A stretch of DNA of 64,000 nt from Hyaloscypha bicolor E (lineage: Eukaryota; Ascomycota; Leotiomycetes; Helotiales; Hyaloscyphaceae), in assembly GCF_002865645.1 (NCBI RefSeq), contig NW_020194517.1:62001-126000 (forward strand), in the 5' to 3' direction. Below the pieces are notes generated by a model. It saw nothing but the letters and a program-made list of their open reading frames with translations, was not told the origin of the DNA and made no database searches. This document shows positions 35,501 to 47,400 of this stretch, piece after piece. Within the stretch, counting starts at the first letter, position 1, and each line of letters begins with the position of its first letter. Made by a program: the position numbers and the translations under genes.

Positions 35501-37321
35501 AGGTTGGCTTGCACTAGCCGGAGCGTCAAGGGGCTTCATGGGCGAAAATATGTTACCACTGGCTTGAGGCGGCTGTGCCGACCCAGAGGAAGGCTTGGCG
35601 CCGTTCGTGGCAGGTGATGGAGTGAACTTCAAGGAATTAAAATGGTTTTTGTAGGCATCGGCGACATCAACTGGAGAACTTACTGTTAATTTGGAAGCTC
35701 CGAAAATGTTGGCAGCTGAGGCAGGTTTGCTGAAAAGGGAGGAGCTAGCAGTGGGGCCAGTCTCCGGAACACTTCCATTCACCTTTGGCTGCGCAACTGA
35801 CTGATCGATTGGCTTGTTGAGATTTCCGAATAAATCATTGTTCAGCTTGGTCTCTTGGTTCCCAAACATGCTGCCAGCCGATGCTTGCTGATTTTGATTA
35901 CTGGAATCAGCGGTCGATGCTGTTGGTTTATTGAGGTTTCCAAACATATTACTTGTAGGAGAAACTTTGGACTGCTGCTGCCCAAAGAGGGTGGATTTAC
36001 TTGGTGTTGTAGGTGCTTGAGCGGCATCTCCGAAGGCATTGTTCGCTGTGGATGCCTGAGCAGGATCCGAGAGGCCGAAGAGGATACCTGTCGCGGGTGC
36101 TGCAGTCTTTTGCTCCTGCTTTCCAAACACATTGCTGACCGGTGAGGCTGGGACATTCAGATGAGCAAATGGGTTGGACAATAAGGCCGTTTGTTGATTT
36201 GACAACCCGAATGAATCTGTAGGCTGTGCGGACTGCTGAGGTTTAATAGATCCGAAGAGATTGCTGGTGGGCGGGGCAGGCACCGGAATAGAATTAAAAA
36301 TGATGCCAGAACTTGACGGAGGGGCGGAGGCCTGACCGAAAGTGAACGGCGAGCTGGTAGGCTTGTCTTGTGGAGGCGCTGGCTTTGGAGTACCGAAGGG
36401 AGTGCTTGCTGTGGGAGCAGCCGATGTAGGAGAAGGGAAGAGGCTATTTGATTGGGGGGCAGGTGCTGTGGAGGTAGTAGAGCCGAAGAAATTGCTCATT
36501 TGAGGAGCAGCTGTCGTAATTGGAGCAGACCCGAAGAAGTTGCTAGTTGGGGGAGTAGGCGCTGGAGTAGAACCGAAGGTGGTGCTAGAGCTCGATGGTT
36601 GCCCGGAGGTTTGACCGAACAAGAATGGAGAATTTGCAGGCTTATCATTTTGTACTGCCGGTGCTAAGCCGAATGACCCTGCGGGTTGAGATGACTGCTG
36701 ATTGAAATTGAAGGGACCTGATCCGAAGCTGGAGCTAGGAGTGGTTGGCGCAGGTTGTGAGGCTGGCTGGAAGGAAAATGGGTTGTTTGCAGGCGTGGCA
36801 GGGGCGGTAGAACCGGAGTTGAAGTTGATCCCAGAAGGTCCCGACGGTTGAGAGGCTCCGAAAGGAAACATGCTTCCTCCTGATGGCTGTTGCGTCGCAC
36901 CAAATTGGTTGCTTGGCTGGCTTTGCTCAAAAGGATTGGAGGTCTGGAAGGGAGAATTGCTCTGTTGAATCGTTGAAGGGCCTCCAAACTGTCTCTTTGT
37001 AGCCCTATCGTCGCCCGCGAAACGCCCATTGCTTTCCGACTCATCTTGCGATGGCTCCTTCGTGGTGTTCGATCTGGGACCGAAGGAAGGTGGAGGAAGA
37101 CTGAGACCTTGCGCAGAAGCAGAGAAGTTGAATTCGCCCGGAGCTTGGATGCTGCCTCCGAAGAGACCACCGCCGCCGTTCTGCGAAGGAGATTGCATTG
37201 ACGTAAATTGCTGTTGCGCTGTGGAGTTGGGTGGTTGGGATCCGGTTCGTCGAGATCGTGGTCTTGCTTTGATATTTCTAGCTGCGAGCTGAGCAGCATT
37301 GGCGCGTTGAGCTTGCTCCAT
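32582..37321 (-). CDS. NUP2: FG-repeat nucleoporin with C-terminal Ran-binding domain (Nup2-type)
   Basis: An uninterrupted 1,579-codon frame starts at the ATG at 37,321. Residues 1-40 are a basic N-terminal segment. About 40-560 and 880-1,440 are low-complexity Ser/Pro/Gln/Ala regions with dozens of FG-type repeats (SLFG, NLFG, NIFG, FGSS). About 640-740 is a more ordered segment (TEEDMAHLLPPNYTGF...). About 985-1,025 is a charged helix. About 1,450-1,579 is a RanBD1 domain, with RAKALKYSPKK and WESKGVGPLRVLKHKETG. This is the layout of yeast Nup2 and animal Nup50: mobile nuclear-basket proteins that bind importin alpha and RanGTP and help recycle import receptors. The protein is about twice as long as yeast Nup2 (720 aa) because the FG regions are expanded. 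Its G+C-rich low-complexity DNA opens long false frames on the other strand. Confidence 0.88.
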   Translation of the reverse strand: MEQAQRANAAQLAARNIKARPRSRRTGSQPPNSTAQQQFTSMQSPSQNGGGGLFGGSIQAPGEFNFSASAQGLSLPPPSFGPRSNTTKEPSQDESESNGRFAGDDRATKRQFGGPSTIQQSNSPFQTSNPFEQSQPSNQFGATQQPSGGSMFPFGASQPSGPSGINFNSGSTAPATPANNPFSFQPASQPAPTTPSSSFGSGPFNFNQQSSQPAGSFGLAPAVQNDKPANSPFLFGQTSGQPSSSSTTFGSTPAPTPPTSNFFGSAPITTAAPQMSNFFGSTTSTAPAPQSNSLFPSPTSAAPTASTPFGTPKPAPPQDKPTSSPFTFGQASAPPSSSGIIFNSIPVPAPPTSNLFGSIKPQQSAQPTDSFGLSNQQTALLSNPFAHLNVPASPVSNVFGKQEQKTAAPATGILFGLSDPAQASTANNAFGDAAQAPTTPSKSTLFGQQQSKVSPTSNMFGNLNKPTASTADSSNQNQQASAGSMFGNQETKLNNDLFGNLNKPIDQSVAQPKVNGSVPETGPTASSSLFSKPASAANIFGASKLTVSSPVDVADAYKNHFNSLKFTPSPATNGAKPSSGSAQPPQASGNIFSPMKPLDAPASASQPPPNGMFPSLEHSKSPQRLSGSSLVPDAPATSTSESVQSEALQRKNTSARQQMKEVSEMTEEDMAHLLPPNYTGFQKMAFYQGIRMRILHQAMSDFFASVNPDEDATPVLEFCIQQRGLIMGDTLELKRKMGEVTDGADHAYKRSKQSIEFASTKPHEQQSKRKLDDEDRENENPTKRTRQIDPSSSARGLANSEINSNGQASASVNGNNLQSWKAPSSGLPSSSETPLKRQADNQITKDSVARNPLRQLKTPKANGTMESSSSGSSTSNIFRNILDSPSKSLGNSSPERKMAAIPETPKDDAPRTNAFASLPGVSSSVKFTNGPSSSVFGTKATSAPSSVSSQNLFAPGATSGTPNVFTPKLSAPSNAAAGLVNMDQNSNVLKVPKFGNVATNFPEQFRQKAKEAKEKELQKAIDEEYDSDDDLEEFKANWRARELEKMKEMEEIAKTSKGFTFVPSATISSTIKEGSNQASIAGTQPSTFPNSLFGQNPSSQASNSMSSSVNSSRTPTPGFGSSTGSVLDGHIPGKPVKIGNNIFGHLSDADSGKGGDADDESGDEASEPEVDSEKKDPTYQPDGESASGLGTPAEETGPGLASAKKTNPFASKFGSASLSGTSTPTGQFTGGLFDRITKVINPSPSGTSTPMGGFTGGLFDRITKDSNGNVVRRTFDDEEKEKENTQPNTASPFSDMKSVFNKSTAAPSDNTWKPDSPIRFGSSTPSKDGQDPTPTVSVTAATPTKTGSPSSIFSSLNKTPGSTSKPLSNLFGTASGESKPAAPLSTLFGTTSNPAGSTPGTVGFAFGAPSTTSSLFPSAAASATTSRATTPGGTTDGDNSGDGDGEAEKEKYVPFNLSTRGPGEEHEEVVHEVRAKALKYSPKKGGDNNAWESKGVGPLRVLKHKETGVSRILLRMDPTGLIILNKGLLSGVKYEAKEKTVKFLTPLDNGAGLETWILQVKTPAFAKALAEILEANKPT

Positions 37322-38018
37322 TGTTGCAGTTCAAATCGGAGCGCGCACTATTGTGGTTGGGTATTGAGCCCTCAACAATAGCAAGGAAGGAAAAATAGGA
37401 GATCGGGAGACTGTCGGCGGATCGAGTTTTGTATCAGGTTGACCGTGGGTGAATCAAGGTGAACTCGAAGGTGAACCAGACTCGATGATGACGATCACCA
37501 AGGCCCCTTCTCCAGCGCAACGGAGCGCGAAGCTAACCCAAGACGAAGAAATCCAATCAAGGGAAGACGTGTCAATCATGTGAGGCGCATCGTGAGCTGT
37601 TCACGAGATGAACTTCGTTCTGGTCGAGGTTAAGGACGCGATGGAGAAGGCGAAGATTATCTGGGCCAGGCTGGAGACATACATCACGTGATCTAAATAT
37701 TTACTTACCTAAGGCATCTACCCCAAGTCGCCCAAAAATTTCCATAGAGTAAATGTCTCGACGGGATTAAATTGATGGAGGGCCCAAGTATGGAAAAGGC
37801 TCATGGGGCGCTTCAACGGGCGCGTCTTCCATTTGGAATTCTACACAGAGGCAAAGTCTGTGTTTACAACCCCTGAATCCATCGTTACAGAGGATGCAGG
37901 TTTCCAAGATCCAATATCTGAACAGGACACACGGATTTGCTGGCACGGGAGCTGGAGATATCTTCAATTGACGTTCCGGTTATTCCGTGTACCTCACACT
38001 CACGCAGAACACCCGCTC
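37322..38018. other. Promoter of the nucleoporin gene and 3' flank of the pseudogene
   Basis: 697 bp upstream of NUP2 and downstream of the acyl-CoA dehydrogenase pseudogene. A palindromic CACGTG E-box occurs at about 37,685-37,690 within tcacgtga. The short open frames here have no family similarity. Confidence 0.5.
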
Positions 38019-40569
38019 TTACAGCATGCTCCGGGGCATGTTCTTCAGCACCTGCCTCACACCCAGATCGCCGAGAACCTCTGCAGAATTATCAGCCTTG
38101 CTCCGTCACAGGGGAAAGTAGTATATACCTTCAGCACCGCCCAGGATCGCGTCGAGTTTGTAAGTACGGTGGAACATTTCAATGGTCTTCCCCATACCAG
38201 TCTGCGTGAGCCCTCTTCCCCCAAATATTTTACGGCGTCGTCTGTTATCGCATGAGCCGAGCGTGTTGCAAACATCTTCAGAAGACCTATGGGCCCAGCT
38301 AAATGGGCAGACTGTTGCTTGTAAGGCATCAGGGTCATTTGATAGGTAATGCTCTCGAGCCATGCCTGGTTAGCCTCGCAGTGTGCTATCATCTTTGCAA
38401 GCCTGGGAATATTAGCTGGCATAAAGGAAATGGAAACAGCTAGTACTTCTGGCGGACGGCGGGTTGCTCGATCAACCTCTTTCCGAATACCAACCGTTGA
38501 TTGCTACATTTTATGCATTCTTCTGTTACCAGTCGTCTCACTCGAATGACAGCGCAAGCCATCATCCACCCCTCGTGGTTGAAGTTGGATAGGATTACGT
38601 GAAGCCCTTTATTCTCCTCCCCAAGAAGATTTTTGACCAGAACCTTGACGGAATCGAATGTGATGAATGTCGTCCCAGCAGCTGCAGAGTAGCTCGTTTT
38701 GATAGCTTCCGTCTCCACACCTTCTCCCCTCTCGATCAGAATGACGGAAAGACCTTTGCCTATTATATTTCGTTAGAATGCCGTTGAATATTTTCGGAAT
38801 ATTGGATGAGTTCGGGAAGGGGCGCTCGAATGGTCTTTTTTTCCAGAAATTCAGGTCGAAGGGTCTGACCAACCTGTTTTGGCCCCAGTCACAAAGTAAT
38901 CGCAAAAGACTCCATTTGTAATAGTTGGTTGTACTAAACTGTATTCACTGAAGATCTAACTACCTAGGATATTCCTCTCCTTATCTACACATCACTCAAT
39001 AAAGAGAGCGTTCTATCCTCCGTATCCTGTATCTCTCTTTACACTTTTAGTATCAAGAGTTGGTCGAAGTTCGCAAGTAGTTAGCACGTGCTATACGAGC
39101 TAGCCCTTTCAACAGTAACCCACTTTCTTGTCCCATTTACAATGTAATGTTTTCCGTCTTGGGTTTTTTCTGCAGTGGTTCTCAATCCTGCGACACTCAC
39201 TAGGTGACTTCAAAATTAGCATTGCCAAACAGATGATCAAATGCTGAAACAGTTTTTGACGAGTGCATCCCTCCGAAGAAATCCTCGAAGAGAAGAAATC
39301 GCCGACAAAACACATCAAATGCCAGGTTCGGGCTCGGAGGAAAACATTTACTCTGAACCCGCAAACGCTTCTGTAATAGCTAGATATACCTCCTTCTTGC
39401 CCGAAAACACTTCCTGGGCGGTCTTGTTCTTCCAAGCCTCATTATTGGCAAATTGAAGTACAGCTGTCAGACTTATGGTCATTCCAGCCTTGTTTCCATC
39501 TTGGAAAACCCTAGCGTTTGCTTGAACCATCTTTTGAGTAATTATTAAGTCATGAAAATAGTCAAAGTCCTCGCCTTTCACCTAGAAGAAAGTCAGCATT
39601 CCCTGTTGATACTATATTGTCCTGGGAGGAATAGAACAATAAATCTAGCCCACTATGCTTACAGCTCCGTCCATAATGTTGACGCCATGCAGATGCTTGC
39701 CGGGTCCAATGCGCATAAGTAGGATTCCCTTGGACATTGAGTCAACGAGTTCTTGGGGGGTGCGCTTGCCGGTTTTCTCGCACTCCTGCGCAACTGGATA
39801 TAATTCCTCGTCTGTAAATATTCTCATGGCCTTTTGCAACCTACGGTGGCTTTCCTTGTAATAGGGGCTTTTGAACTGGGGACTAAAACAAAATTAGCAA
39901 CGTATTGTTGGGGAAAAGGGAGCGCCGCGGTAGATCACCCTCTCCACCACCGAATACAGGAGTTGGGGTAATAGAACAAAGAAATGGACTCTCCACGTAA
40001 GCCATGTTGATTCACCATATGGAACCACACTCAAATCGCCAGGCTGCTGCTCGATATCCTTCGACTACTCGCCCTCGATCTGACCTATGCAGAGGTTTGA
40101 GTACCTTTGAGCAACTTCTTGCCGGTGTAAGTTGTAAAATGCCACGGTGGCGTCAGTTCCGGCCACTTAGCACCGAATTAGCACTTAAGATCGAGAAAAT
40201 GCTTCGGTGCTTGGCTGCAAAGGAGTTCCATCCTGCCGCCGACACAGCATTCGGGGTCTCATGAGAAAAACAACAATTTAGCATAAGAGCAAGCCTTACC
40301 CTGCTTGAGAACAGCCTACCAACGAATTAGCAACGGGTTTCTTTAGGGAGGAGAGAGTCGGGAGCGAGCCGGGAGCACGAAACATCCTCCCGATCAGTGA
40401 AGTAAGGAGCTCAGGATATGGAACAAAGAAAGGGATTGGCTACCTCGCCTCCAGGGTGCGCATCGATGAAATCAGTAGCATCGTAAATTTTGTTGTCGAT
40501 GATAAATTAAAGAGAGTCTTCCGTGTTATTCTTGGCTACCTCCTCGCGGGTGAGAGTCTTATGAGGCAT
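38019..40569 (-). pseudogene. Cytochrome b5-acyl-CoA dehydrogenase fusion, decayed and LTR-disrupted
   Basis: Minus-strand exons from ATG 40,567-40,569 to TAA 38,019-38,021 spell a fungal protein with an N-terminal cytochrome b5 domain (IDNKIYDATDF, HPGGE, VAFYNLHR with the two haem-ligand His) followed by a full acyl-CoA dehydrogenase (SPYYKESHRRLQKAM; KHLHGVNIMDGA; DGKHYIVNGT; EAIKTSYSAAAGT; HLAGPIGLLKMFATRSAHAI; TGMGKTIEMFHRTYK; ending NMPRSML). Such enzymes oxidise fatty acyl-CoA. Four disablements are visible: an in-frame TAA at codon 21 (40,507-40,509) where relatives have an aromatic residue; TAG at 40,065-40,067 just after the b5 domain; a solo LTR at 38,923-39,114 inside a conserved KWVTNGVF-type segment; and a one-base deletion near 38,221-38,234. 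Intron positions are otherwise well kept, so this is a decayed genomic copy, not a retrocopy. Confidence 0.88.
38923..39114 (-). mobile_element. Solo Copia-type LTR inserted in the pseudogene
   Basis: A 192-bp segment interrupts the dehydrogenase between the codons for KWVT and NGVF. On the minus strand it starts TGTTGAAAG and ends CAACCAACT, close to the TGTTGA...CAACA ends of fungal Copia LTRs, and it includes the palindrome gcacgtgc. It is flanked by 5-bp repeats, GTAAT (38,918-38,922) and GTAAC (39,115-39,119) on the plus strand, differing at one base by a transition. The sequence is not AT-rich and looks free of RIP, as expected of a short single copy left by LTR-LTR recombination. Confidence 0.8.
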
Positions 40570-41468
40570 TGTGGTGATAGTTTGAAGGATCGTGGTACTG
40601 GATTACTGGCTCAGAATTGAAGAGGAAAGAGGAAAGAGGAAAGACGTGAGTTTGAAGTCGCCCGAGACTCCATGAGTCTGGAGCTCGAATCTGAGGGTGG
40701 TGACAGTAATCCAGGATCAGATGCCGAGGTCCAGCTCCTCCACCAATCAACAGGTTCATTTATTAAACCAAGCATGGCAACTTGGCAAGGGGCTAGACTC
40801 AACGGAGGCGACAGGAAAACTGGGGCCGAAGGCCTGTGAAAACAGCTGGACTTGGCTGGCGTCGCTCTGATGTTTCGATGGATGGACAAAATCATTCCCA
40901 TAGAAAAAGTTTACCAAGAATTTCTCTCTGGCCGTTTTCCTAATAATCAGGCCAATAAAACGGCCAAAATTACCCAGCAATCTGCATCCTTTAAGCACGC
41001 GTCTCCATCAAGACACAGACAAAAACAAACAAACTTGGAAATGTTCGAAGGTTTCTTGGAGACATCACCAGTTCAGCACTCACAGGGCTGGCAGTGAGTG
41101 GACTTCGGCGAAAAACACAATGACGCATTGACACGTGACGTCTAGCTTATCGGGTAACCTTCAGGTAGTCCAGGTTTGATAGGGCAAGAACGAACGACAA
41201 CACCACCATGTGGCAAGCATGAGCTTCCAGGAAAGCCACAACCACATGGCCATTCCTTTCGTGGTGTCAACACCAAAGGTACAGCAAACATCCTTACGCT
41301 ATAAACGATAATGAGAGCCCGACTTGGAGTCTCGCCCCAGACTGTCCACGCGGCTCCGATCAGGAGCCGCACCTCTTGAGAGTCACCAGGCCCGCTCGTC
41401 GCTTTGGAACCATTAGGGGGCTCGTTTGATATACCTCCTCGAGCCTTACTTAAACCACTTCCGATACC
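40570..41468. other. Divergent intergenic region, pseudogene to ATG2
   Basis: 899 bp that once held the promoter of the dehydrogenase and still holds that of ATG2. A CACGTG E-box lies at about 41,131-41,136 (acacgtgacgt). Short frames on both strands lack similarity to known families. Confidence 0.5.
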
Positions 41469-44400
41469 ATGGCGTCCTATCTACAAGCATATTTCCAGGC
41501 CTCCTCCATGCCGAAGCGCCTCCTTCAATACGCACTCTCCAGGCTTGAAATCCTCGATACAAACGCTTTGGATTTGGACAATTTAGATATAGCTTTGGGC
41601 AAGAACACCGTGCTTGAGTTTCGAGATGTGGGCCTGCGCCTGAAGGTAGTTCATCACTAACTGAGGTGCTCTCGATCCATTTGCTAACACTCTATGTACT
41701 CGTAGAAACTGGAAACGTTCCTTCAGCTACCTCCTTCGCTCGAACTTATCAAAGCTCGTGTCCTCCTCCTGCGTATCTCCGTTCCAGTCGATGTTTACAT
41801 TAGTCCAATACTGGTCGAGGTTGAAGGCGTCGAGAGTCATCTACGCGTGGAGTCCAAGTCGGAAAAGCCTACTCGTACGAAACATGATCGGAAGCGAAAA
41901 GGTCCTCAGTCGAGTGATCCCTCTCCCCATAAAATCCCCGAAAGAGGCTCGAAGGGTGCTCATTTCGAGGATGGATCGGACTCCGCAATACCAACGGCAG
42001 CTGACCTAGCACAGTCCTTTCTGCAGACTGAGACAGAGGAGGAGAGAGCTGAATTGGAAGCTGCTATTTTGTCAGAAACCCATGAGATCGGCTCATCTTC
42101 GGTTTTGAGTGATGATGGCGAACTGCCAGTCGGTACAGGGACTGCACTGTCCTTACCAACCTTCATGGCCAACTTTCTGCAGGGTATTGTTGACCGCGTG
42201 CAAATAAGAATTCGAGGTGTCACTTTCAACCTAGACGTGGATGTTCCGAATGAGAACTCAAGATCGCCTCCTTCCAGTGCAACGGATCCTGTTACTATTC
42301 AATTGAAGATAGAGAATGTCGACGTTGAGGGCGTTACCCATGGTCTAAATAAGGATTCACAGACCACTGCCAGCAATAGGTTGCCCCGATCCAAGGAAGG
42401 CAAACGCCTTATTTGTCTTTCGAAAATTCGAGGGTCTTTGATATCGGAGGCGGCTGTTTTCTCCTCTTTAGCTCGATCCTCCGCATTGTCCTCACCATCG
42501 GCGGCACATTCTGACATATTTGAGGACAGAAAATCGGGTTCTCAATCCCACTCGAGTACTCGAGAGAGCCTTCTGCAAACGGTTGACCGAGGATCATCGC
42601 CTGAGCAGACACCTACTGTTTCGTCTAAATTATCAATGAAATCTTTACCCGGGAGAAACATAGATACGAAGTCTCTCAGTAGTTCAATCGCTGCGAGTGA
42701 TAGTGGTCGTTTTGATGACGCTTCGGAGGACGGCAATGGGTCGAATATGTCAGAGAGTGCCCATCTCAGTGAAGTTGGAGACAGCGTTTTTCGGAACTCT
42801 GCGTACTTCGACCAGGTTGGAGAAAGCCAGTATTCAGTGGAGAATGAGAATGAGGACGGAGGATCTGCTGTCCTACCTTCTGCCCCTCGAGGTCTAAACA
42901 GCAAGAATTTAGCCTCGGCACTGTCTACCCCACGAGCTTCCGTTCACCTCTCAGACATAGAACCCGAAGTCTTCAGCCCGCGAACTGTCGAAGATGAACC
43001 CCCTCCTTCAATGTTGCAGTCAACAATATTGCCAACAAGAGGCCACATCAGGTTCTCAGCAGATCGTGTTTCGCAATCTCAGCCATCCCTTTCCTCTGGG
43101 ACTTCTAGATCATCTGCAGAGGACGGTTTCCCCCCAATGGGAGATATCTCGACATTGACCGACACTGCTCAAGACAGTGACGAGGAAGAGAACAGCTCCA
43201 CCCCCGTGGGAGAAGAAGACCTTGCTCAATCTCAACTATTCAGCCATGAAGACGCCGAGAGTATGTACATGAGTGCTTTATCCCATGACTCTTCTTCGTC
43301 GAGAATTCCGGGAGGGTGGGGACAGTCAAGCAGTGAGAGATCTGCTCCTGGTAGTCCAATTCCTTCGGAGGCGAAGGCACAGCCTTTGGACAATCTGGAA
43401 AATGCTCGCCATGCTGCGCCCGTCCCAGCATCACCAGAAGATGAACATTTTCTTCCTTCCATGTCAGCCTCGAATACACCGAGAAGAATATCAACACTCG
43501 CTTCAGATACGTTTACAGAGATTCAACATCCTACATTTGTGCCACAGGGCTCAAGCGGAGTCTCGGAGCGATCAACGGCATCATCGGACGAATACCCCAG
43601 ACTGAACAAGCAGGTTTTCACTCTTGATCGCATCGACGTCTATCTCCCTCCTGTAGCTACCAACACTGCCTCGGATCCCTCCAACCTTTCCTCTGCCAGC
43701 TCTATTTTCAGCTCGACCTTTGACGGGCAAAGTGACGCTGAAAGCTCTACCTCAATTAACATACCTGGTGCATTCTCTACTCATCTTCCCGCTCAGATTA
43801 GATCGTCCATTCCGCCTAAGTTCCCGCCGAAGTCACAACCAGTAGAACCTAAGACGCACACCGAGGATTCGAAAAGTACAATCGAGTTGCTCATCGGCCA
43901 CCTTCTCTTGCACTTTGATATCTCAGTCGGACGGCTAGTTTTCAAGCTGGTGCACCAGCTGAAAGACATCTTGAATCAAGGTTCCCCAGCTACAGTGCCG
44001 TTGAAGCCGGAGTCAGGCCCCATTGACAGAACGTATATTCTGTGTGCGGAAGAGATATCTCTCAAATTTCTGGAAAGACTCGAAGGCATTTTGAGCCTTG
44101 CCGGCGAGCCTGACGTTGGACGATGGGCTGCGCCACCTGAAACCGAGATTCTTCTCCGGGCAACCCTCACCGGTCTAAACATTAAATCCCAGTCTTTGAA
44201 ATCAACGACGAAGACGTTGGTGACCCTTAAGAAGTTTGTGTTTGGATACGCGACGGAGAACATTGTCTCTTTTGACCCTGCCTTACAAATGAGGACCTCT
44301 GTTCGAGACCTCAAAGCTTCTGCCGGCGTTGATGTGTCTGTGAGCATTACACATACCTCTGAAGTAACTCGTTGTGAGGTCACCACTCTTCCGATGCATG

Positions 44401-47400
44401 TCTCAATAGACCTACAAAGGCTCGACGAAACATTTAGCTGGTTTGGTGGGCTTAGCAGTGTTTTGAACTTAGGCAGTTCTATTGCTTCGAATGCTACTAT
44501 CACTGCCAATAGTCCTGGCAAATCCAAACCTCGTGGTGTTCGATTCGAGACTCCCATCAGACCTGATGACAAATCTATGGCCATGCAAAACAAGGCCGAT
44601 GTCAGGATTGGAGGTTTCATTCTTGATTTGGTGGGCACGGAATGCAGTGTTGGGGTGGAAACTTCAGCAGTCAAGGCTGTCAGTCGGAGTGAAGGTATTG
44701 GTATCTCTGTGCAGAAAATTAGACTTTCTGGTCCTCATCTTCGACGATCCAACGAAGATCCCGCCATCAACGTTGAGATTACCTCCACCAGCATCGAATA
44801 CTCTCCTTCGCCAAAAGATGAAGACTTGGATCGCCTACTGTCTCTGATCACCCCATCGAAAGCTAAATACGACCAAGACGATGACATATTGCTTGACACC
44901 CTTCTACACCAGCGGAAACAAGGCGCAGTCCTTAGAATCTCTGTTGGTGATGTCCAAACTCGAATAGGTCGACTACATGAGCTCAGCTATCTTCCAGAAT
45001 TGGGTGATGAGGTTTCGAGGCTATCTTCTGTTGCAAAGTATCTCCCGGATGACGATAGGCCAGGGCTGCTCTCCCTAATCATGGTCAACAAGTTCAATGC
45101 GCAAGTGGATGTCAATAATAGCCTTGGAACCATACAGCTCTCATCGACAGATGTTGAAGTTGCTCAGATTACCCTCCCAGCACTCATAGCGCTTAGTGTG
45201 AATACCGCATCTGCTCGTCGCAATTCTTCGGAAGATCTAATCGGAGCTGCCACTGACCCCGGGCTACGTCAACCGGGAGCCAGGGCACCCGCTATCATGG
45301 CAAGAATGATTGGCGACGAGATGGAACCGGTGGTGAAGCTCAAATTGTGGAACCTGAAAGTCGAGTACAAAGTACCTACTCTAATAACTTTGCTCGGGTT
45401 GGCAGAGAATGCAACTGCACAAGACGTTTCTGCGAGTCTCACAGCATCTGTTGCTACTTTGACAGATTTTGCGAGGACAAAAATACCCCGACCTGTCATG
45501 TACGGTCAAGTTCGACCTGGAAACCCAAGCACTGCAGATTCCAAACCGCTCATCATTGACGTCGTGCTCCGTGATTGTCTTCTGGGCTTGAATCCGCTTG
45601 GTCAGCCTTCAAAACTTCTTGTTGTATTGACCGAAGCACATCTAACGGCAGCGCTTCCGAAAGACCAGAATGCCAACGCATCATTGGACTTGAGTAAGGC
45701 TTCATTGCTCATCATTGACAACGTTGCAAATATAAATCCTATGGATTTAAACTCGAGACCCCAACGGCACTCGTTTGACGGTGGCAGCACTCAGGTGGCG
45801 GATCTGGGCCGTATGGGTTATGTTCAAATTGGCTCCTTGTCTTCAGCTAAAGCGATCGTTCTGATGATGACAAACGAAGAAGGGGAGCGTTCCATCGATG
45901 TGGAGCTCCGAGACGACCTTTTCGTTCTCGAATCGTGTGCCGACTCGACCCAAACATTAATTGCGATTCTGAATGGTTTGACGCCACCCACCCCTCCCAG
46001 CAAGGAGATCAAGTATCGAACCAAGGTTATACCTGTGCAAGATCTCCTAGCGTCACTGTCTGGTGACGCTTTCGGTACCGCTGAGGGAGACTACAACTTT
46101 GACGATGATTTCCCAATTGATGGGTCGGGAGCTGAATACCCCGGTGGTGACGATGGCGACGATCTTGAATTCGACTCTCATTATTACCAAAAAGATCCTG
46201 GTGAGCAATACAGACAAACTGTTCTGGAGTTTGAGGCTGGGTCATCTGCCTCGACACATTTGACGAGCCGGGATACCCGCGACGGCGTCTTACTAGAAAG
46301 CATTATTGATCCGCATGAGGAGCCTACGAGCGAAGCACTTGAATTTCAGGACGATCATTTTGGCACGGGCTCTATCTTGGAAGGCACCGCCCATAGGTGG
46401 AATTCGGCAAAGAACACTTACGACCGGTCAAACGTGCAGAAAGTTAAGAAAAGTCCCCTCAAGGTTTGCATTCGTGACGTACATATCATTTGGAATCTTT
46501 TCGACGGCTATGATTGGCAACACACCCGCGATGCCATTACAAAGGCAGTCCAAGACGTCGAGTCTAAAGCAATCGAGAAACGAGCACGTAACGAGAGACG
46601 ACCAACGTTTGACCAAGATATTGAGGACGAGGAAACTGTCATCGGCGATTTCCTCTTTAACTCGATTTACATCGGGATTCCAGCAAACCGGGATCCTCGT
46701 GAGCTTGCCGCGGCTATCAACCAGGAGCTGAACGACAATGCGACAGAGACCGAGTCTATTGCGACTACATCATTGTCTTCCTCGCCAAGTAGGCAAGGGG
46801 GCCTACACAAGAGTAAGGGCAAGAAACTGCGACTGAACCGAAGCAAGCATCATAAGATAACCTTTGAATTGAGGGGCGTGTCTGTCGATTTGGTGGTCTT
46901 TCCACCTAATAGTGGCGAGACTCAAAGCTCTATTGATATTCGTGTACATGATTTTGAGATCTTCGACCACGTGCCGACGTCGACCTGGAGAAAATTTGCT
47001 ACCTACATGCAAGACGCAGGGGAGAGAGAGACCGGCACCAGCATGATCCATATCGAGATACTCAACGTCAAGCCCGTCCCTGAACTTGCCGCGTCTGAGA
47101 TTGTTCTCAAGGCGACGGTTCTTCCACTCCGCCTTCATGTCGATCAAGATGCCCTTGATTTCATTACAAGATTCTTTGAATTCAAGGATGATTCTGCTCC
47201 CGTTCGTGAATCTCCAGGCGATGTTCCATTCCTTCAGAGAGTGGAGGTCAATTCCGTTCAAGTCAAGCTTGATTTCAAGCCAAAAAGAGTGGACTACGCT
47301 GGCTTGCGCTCTGGTCACACAACAGAATTTATGAACTTCTTGATCCTGGATGAAGCAGATATGGTTCTTCGCCACACCATCATCTATGGAATCTCTGGTT

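Noticed and set aside
43976..44674. 232-codon minus-strand frame inside ATG2
   Set aside because: Shadow of the conserved ATG2 coding strand; no motif.
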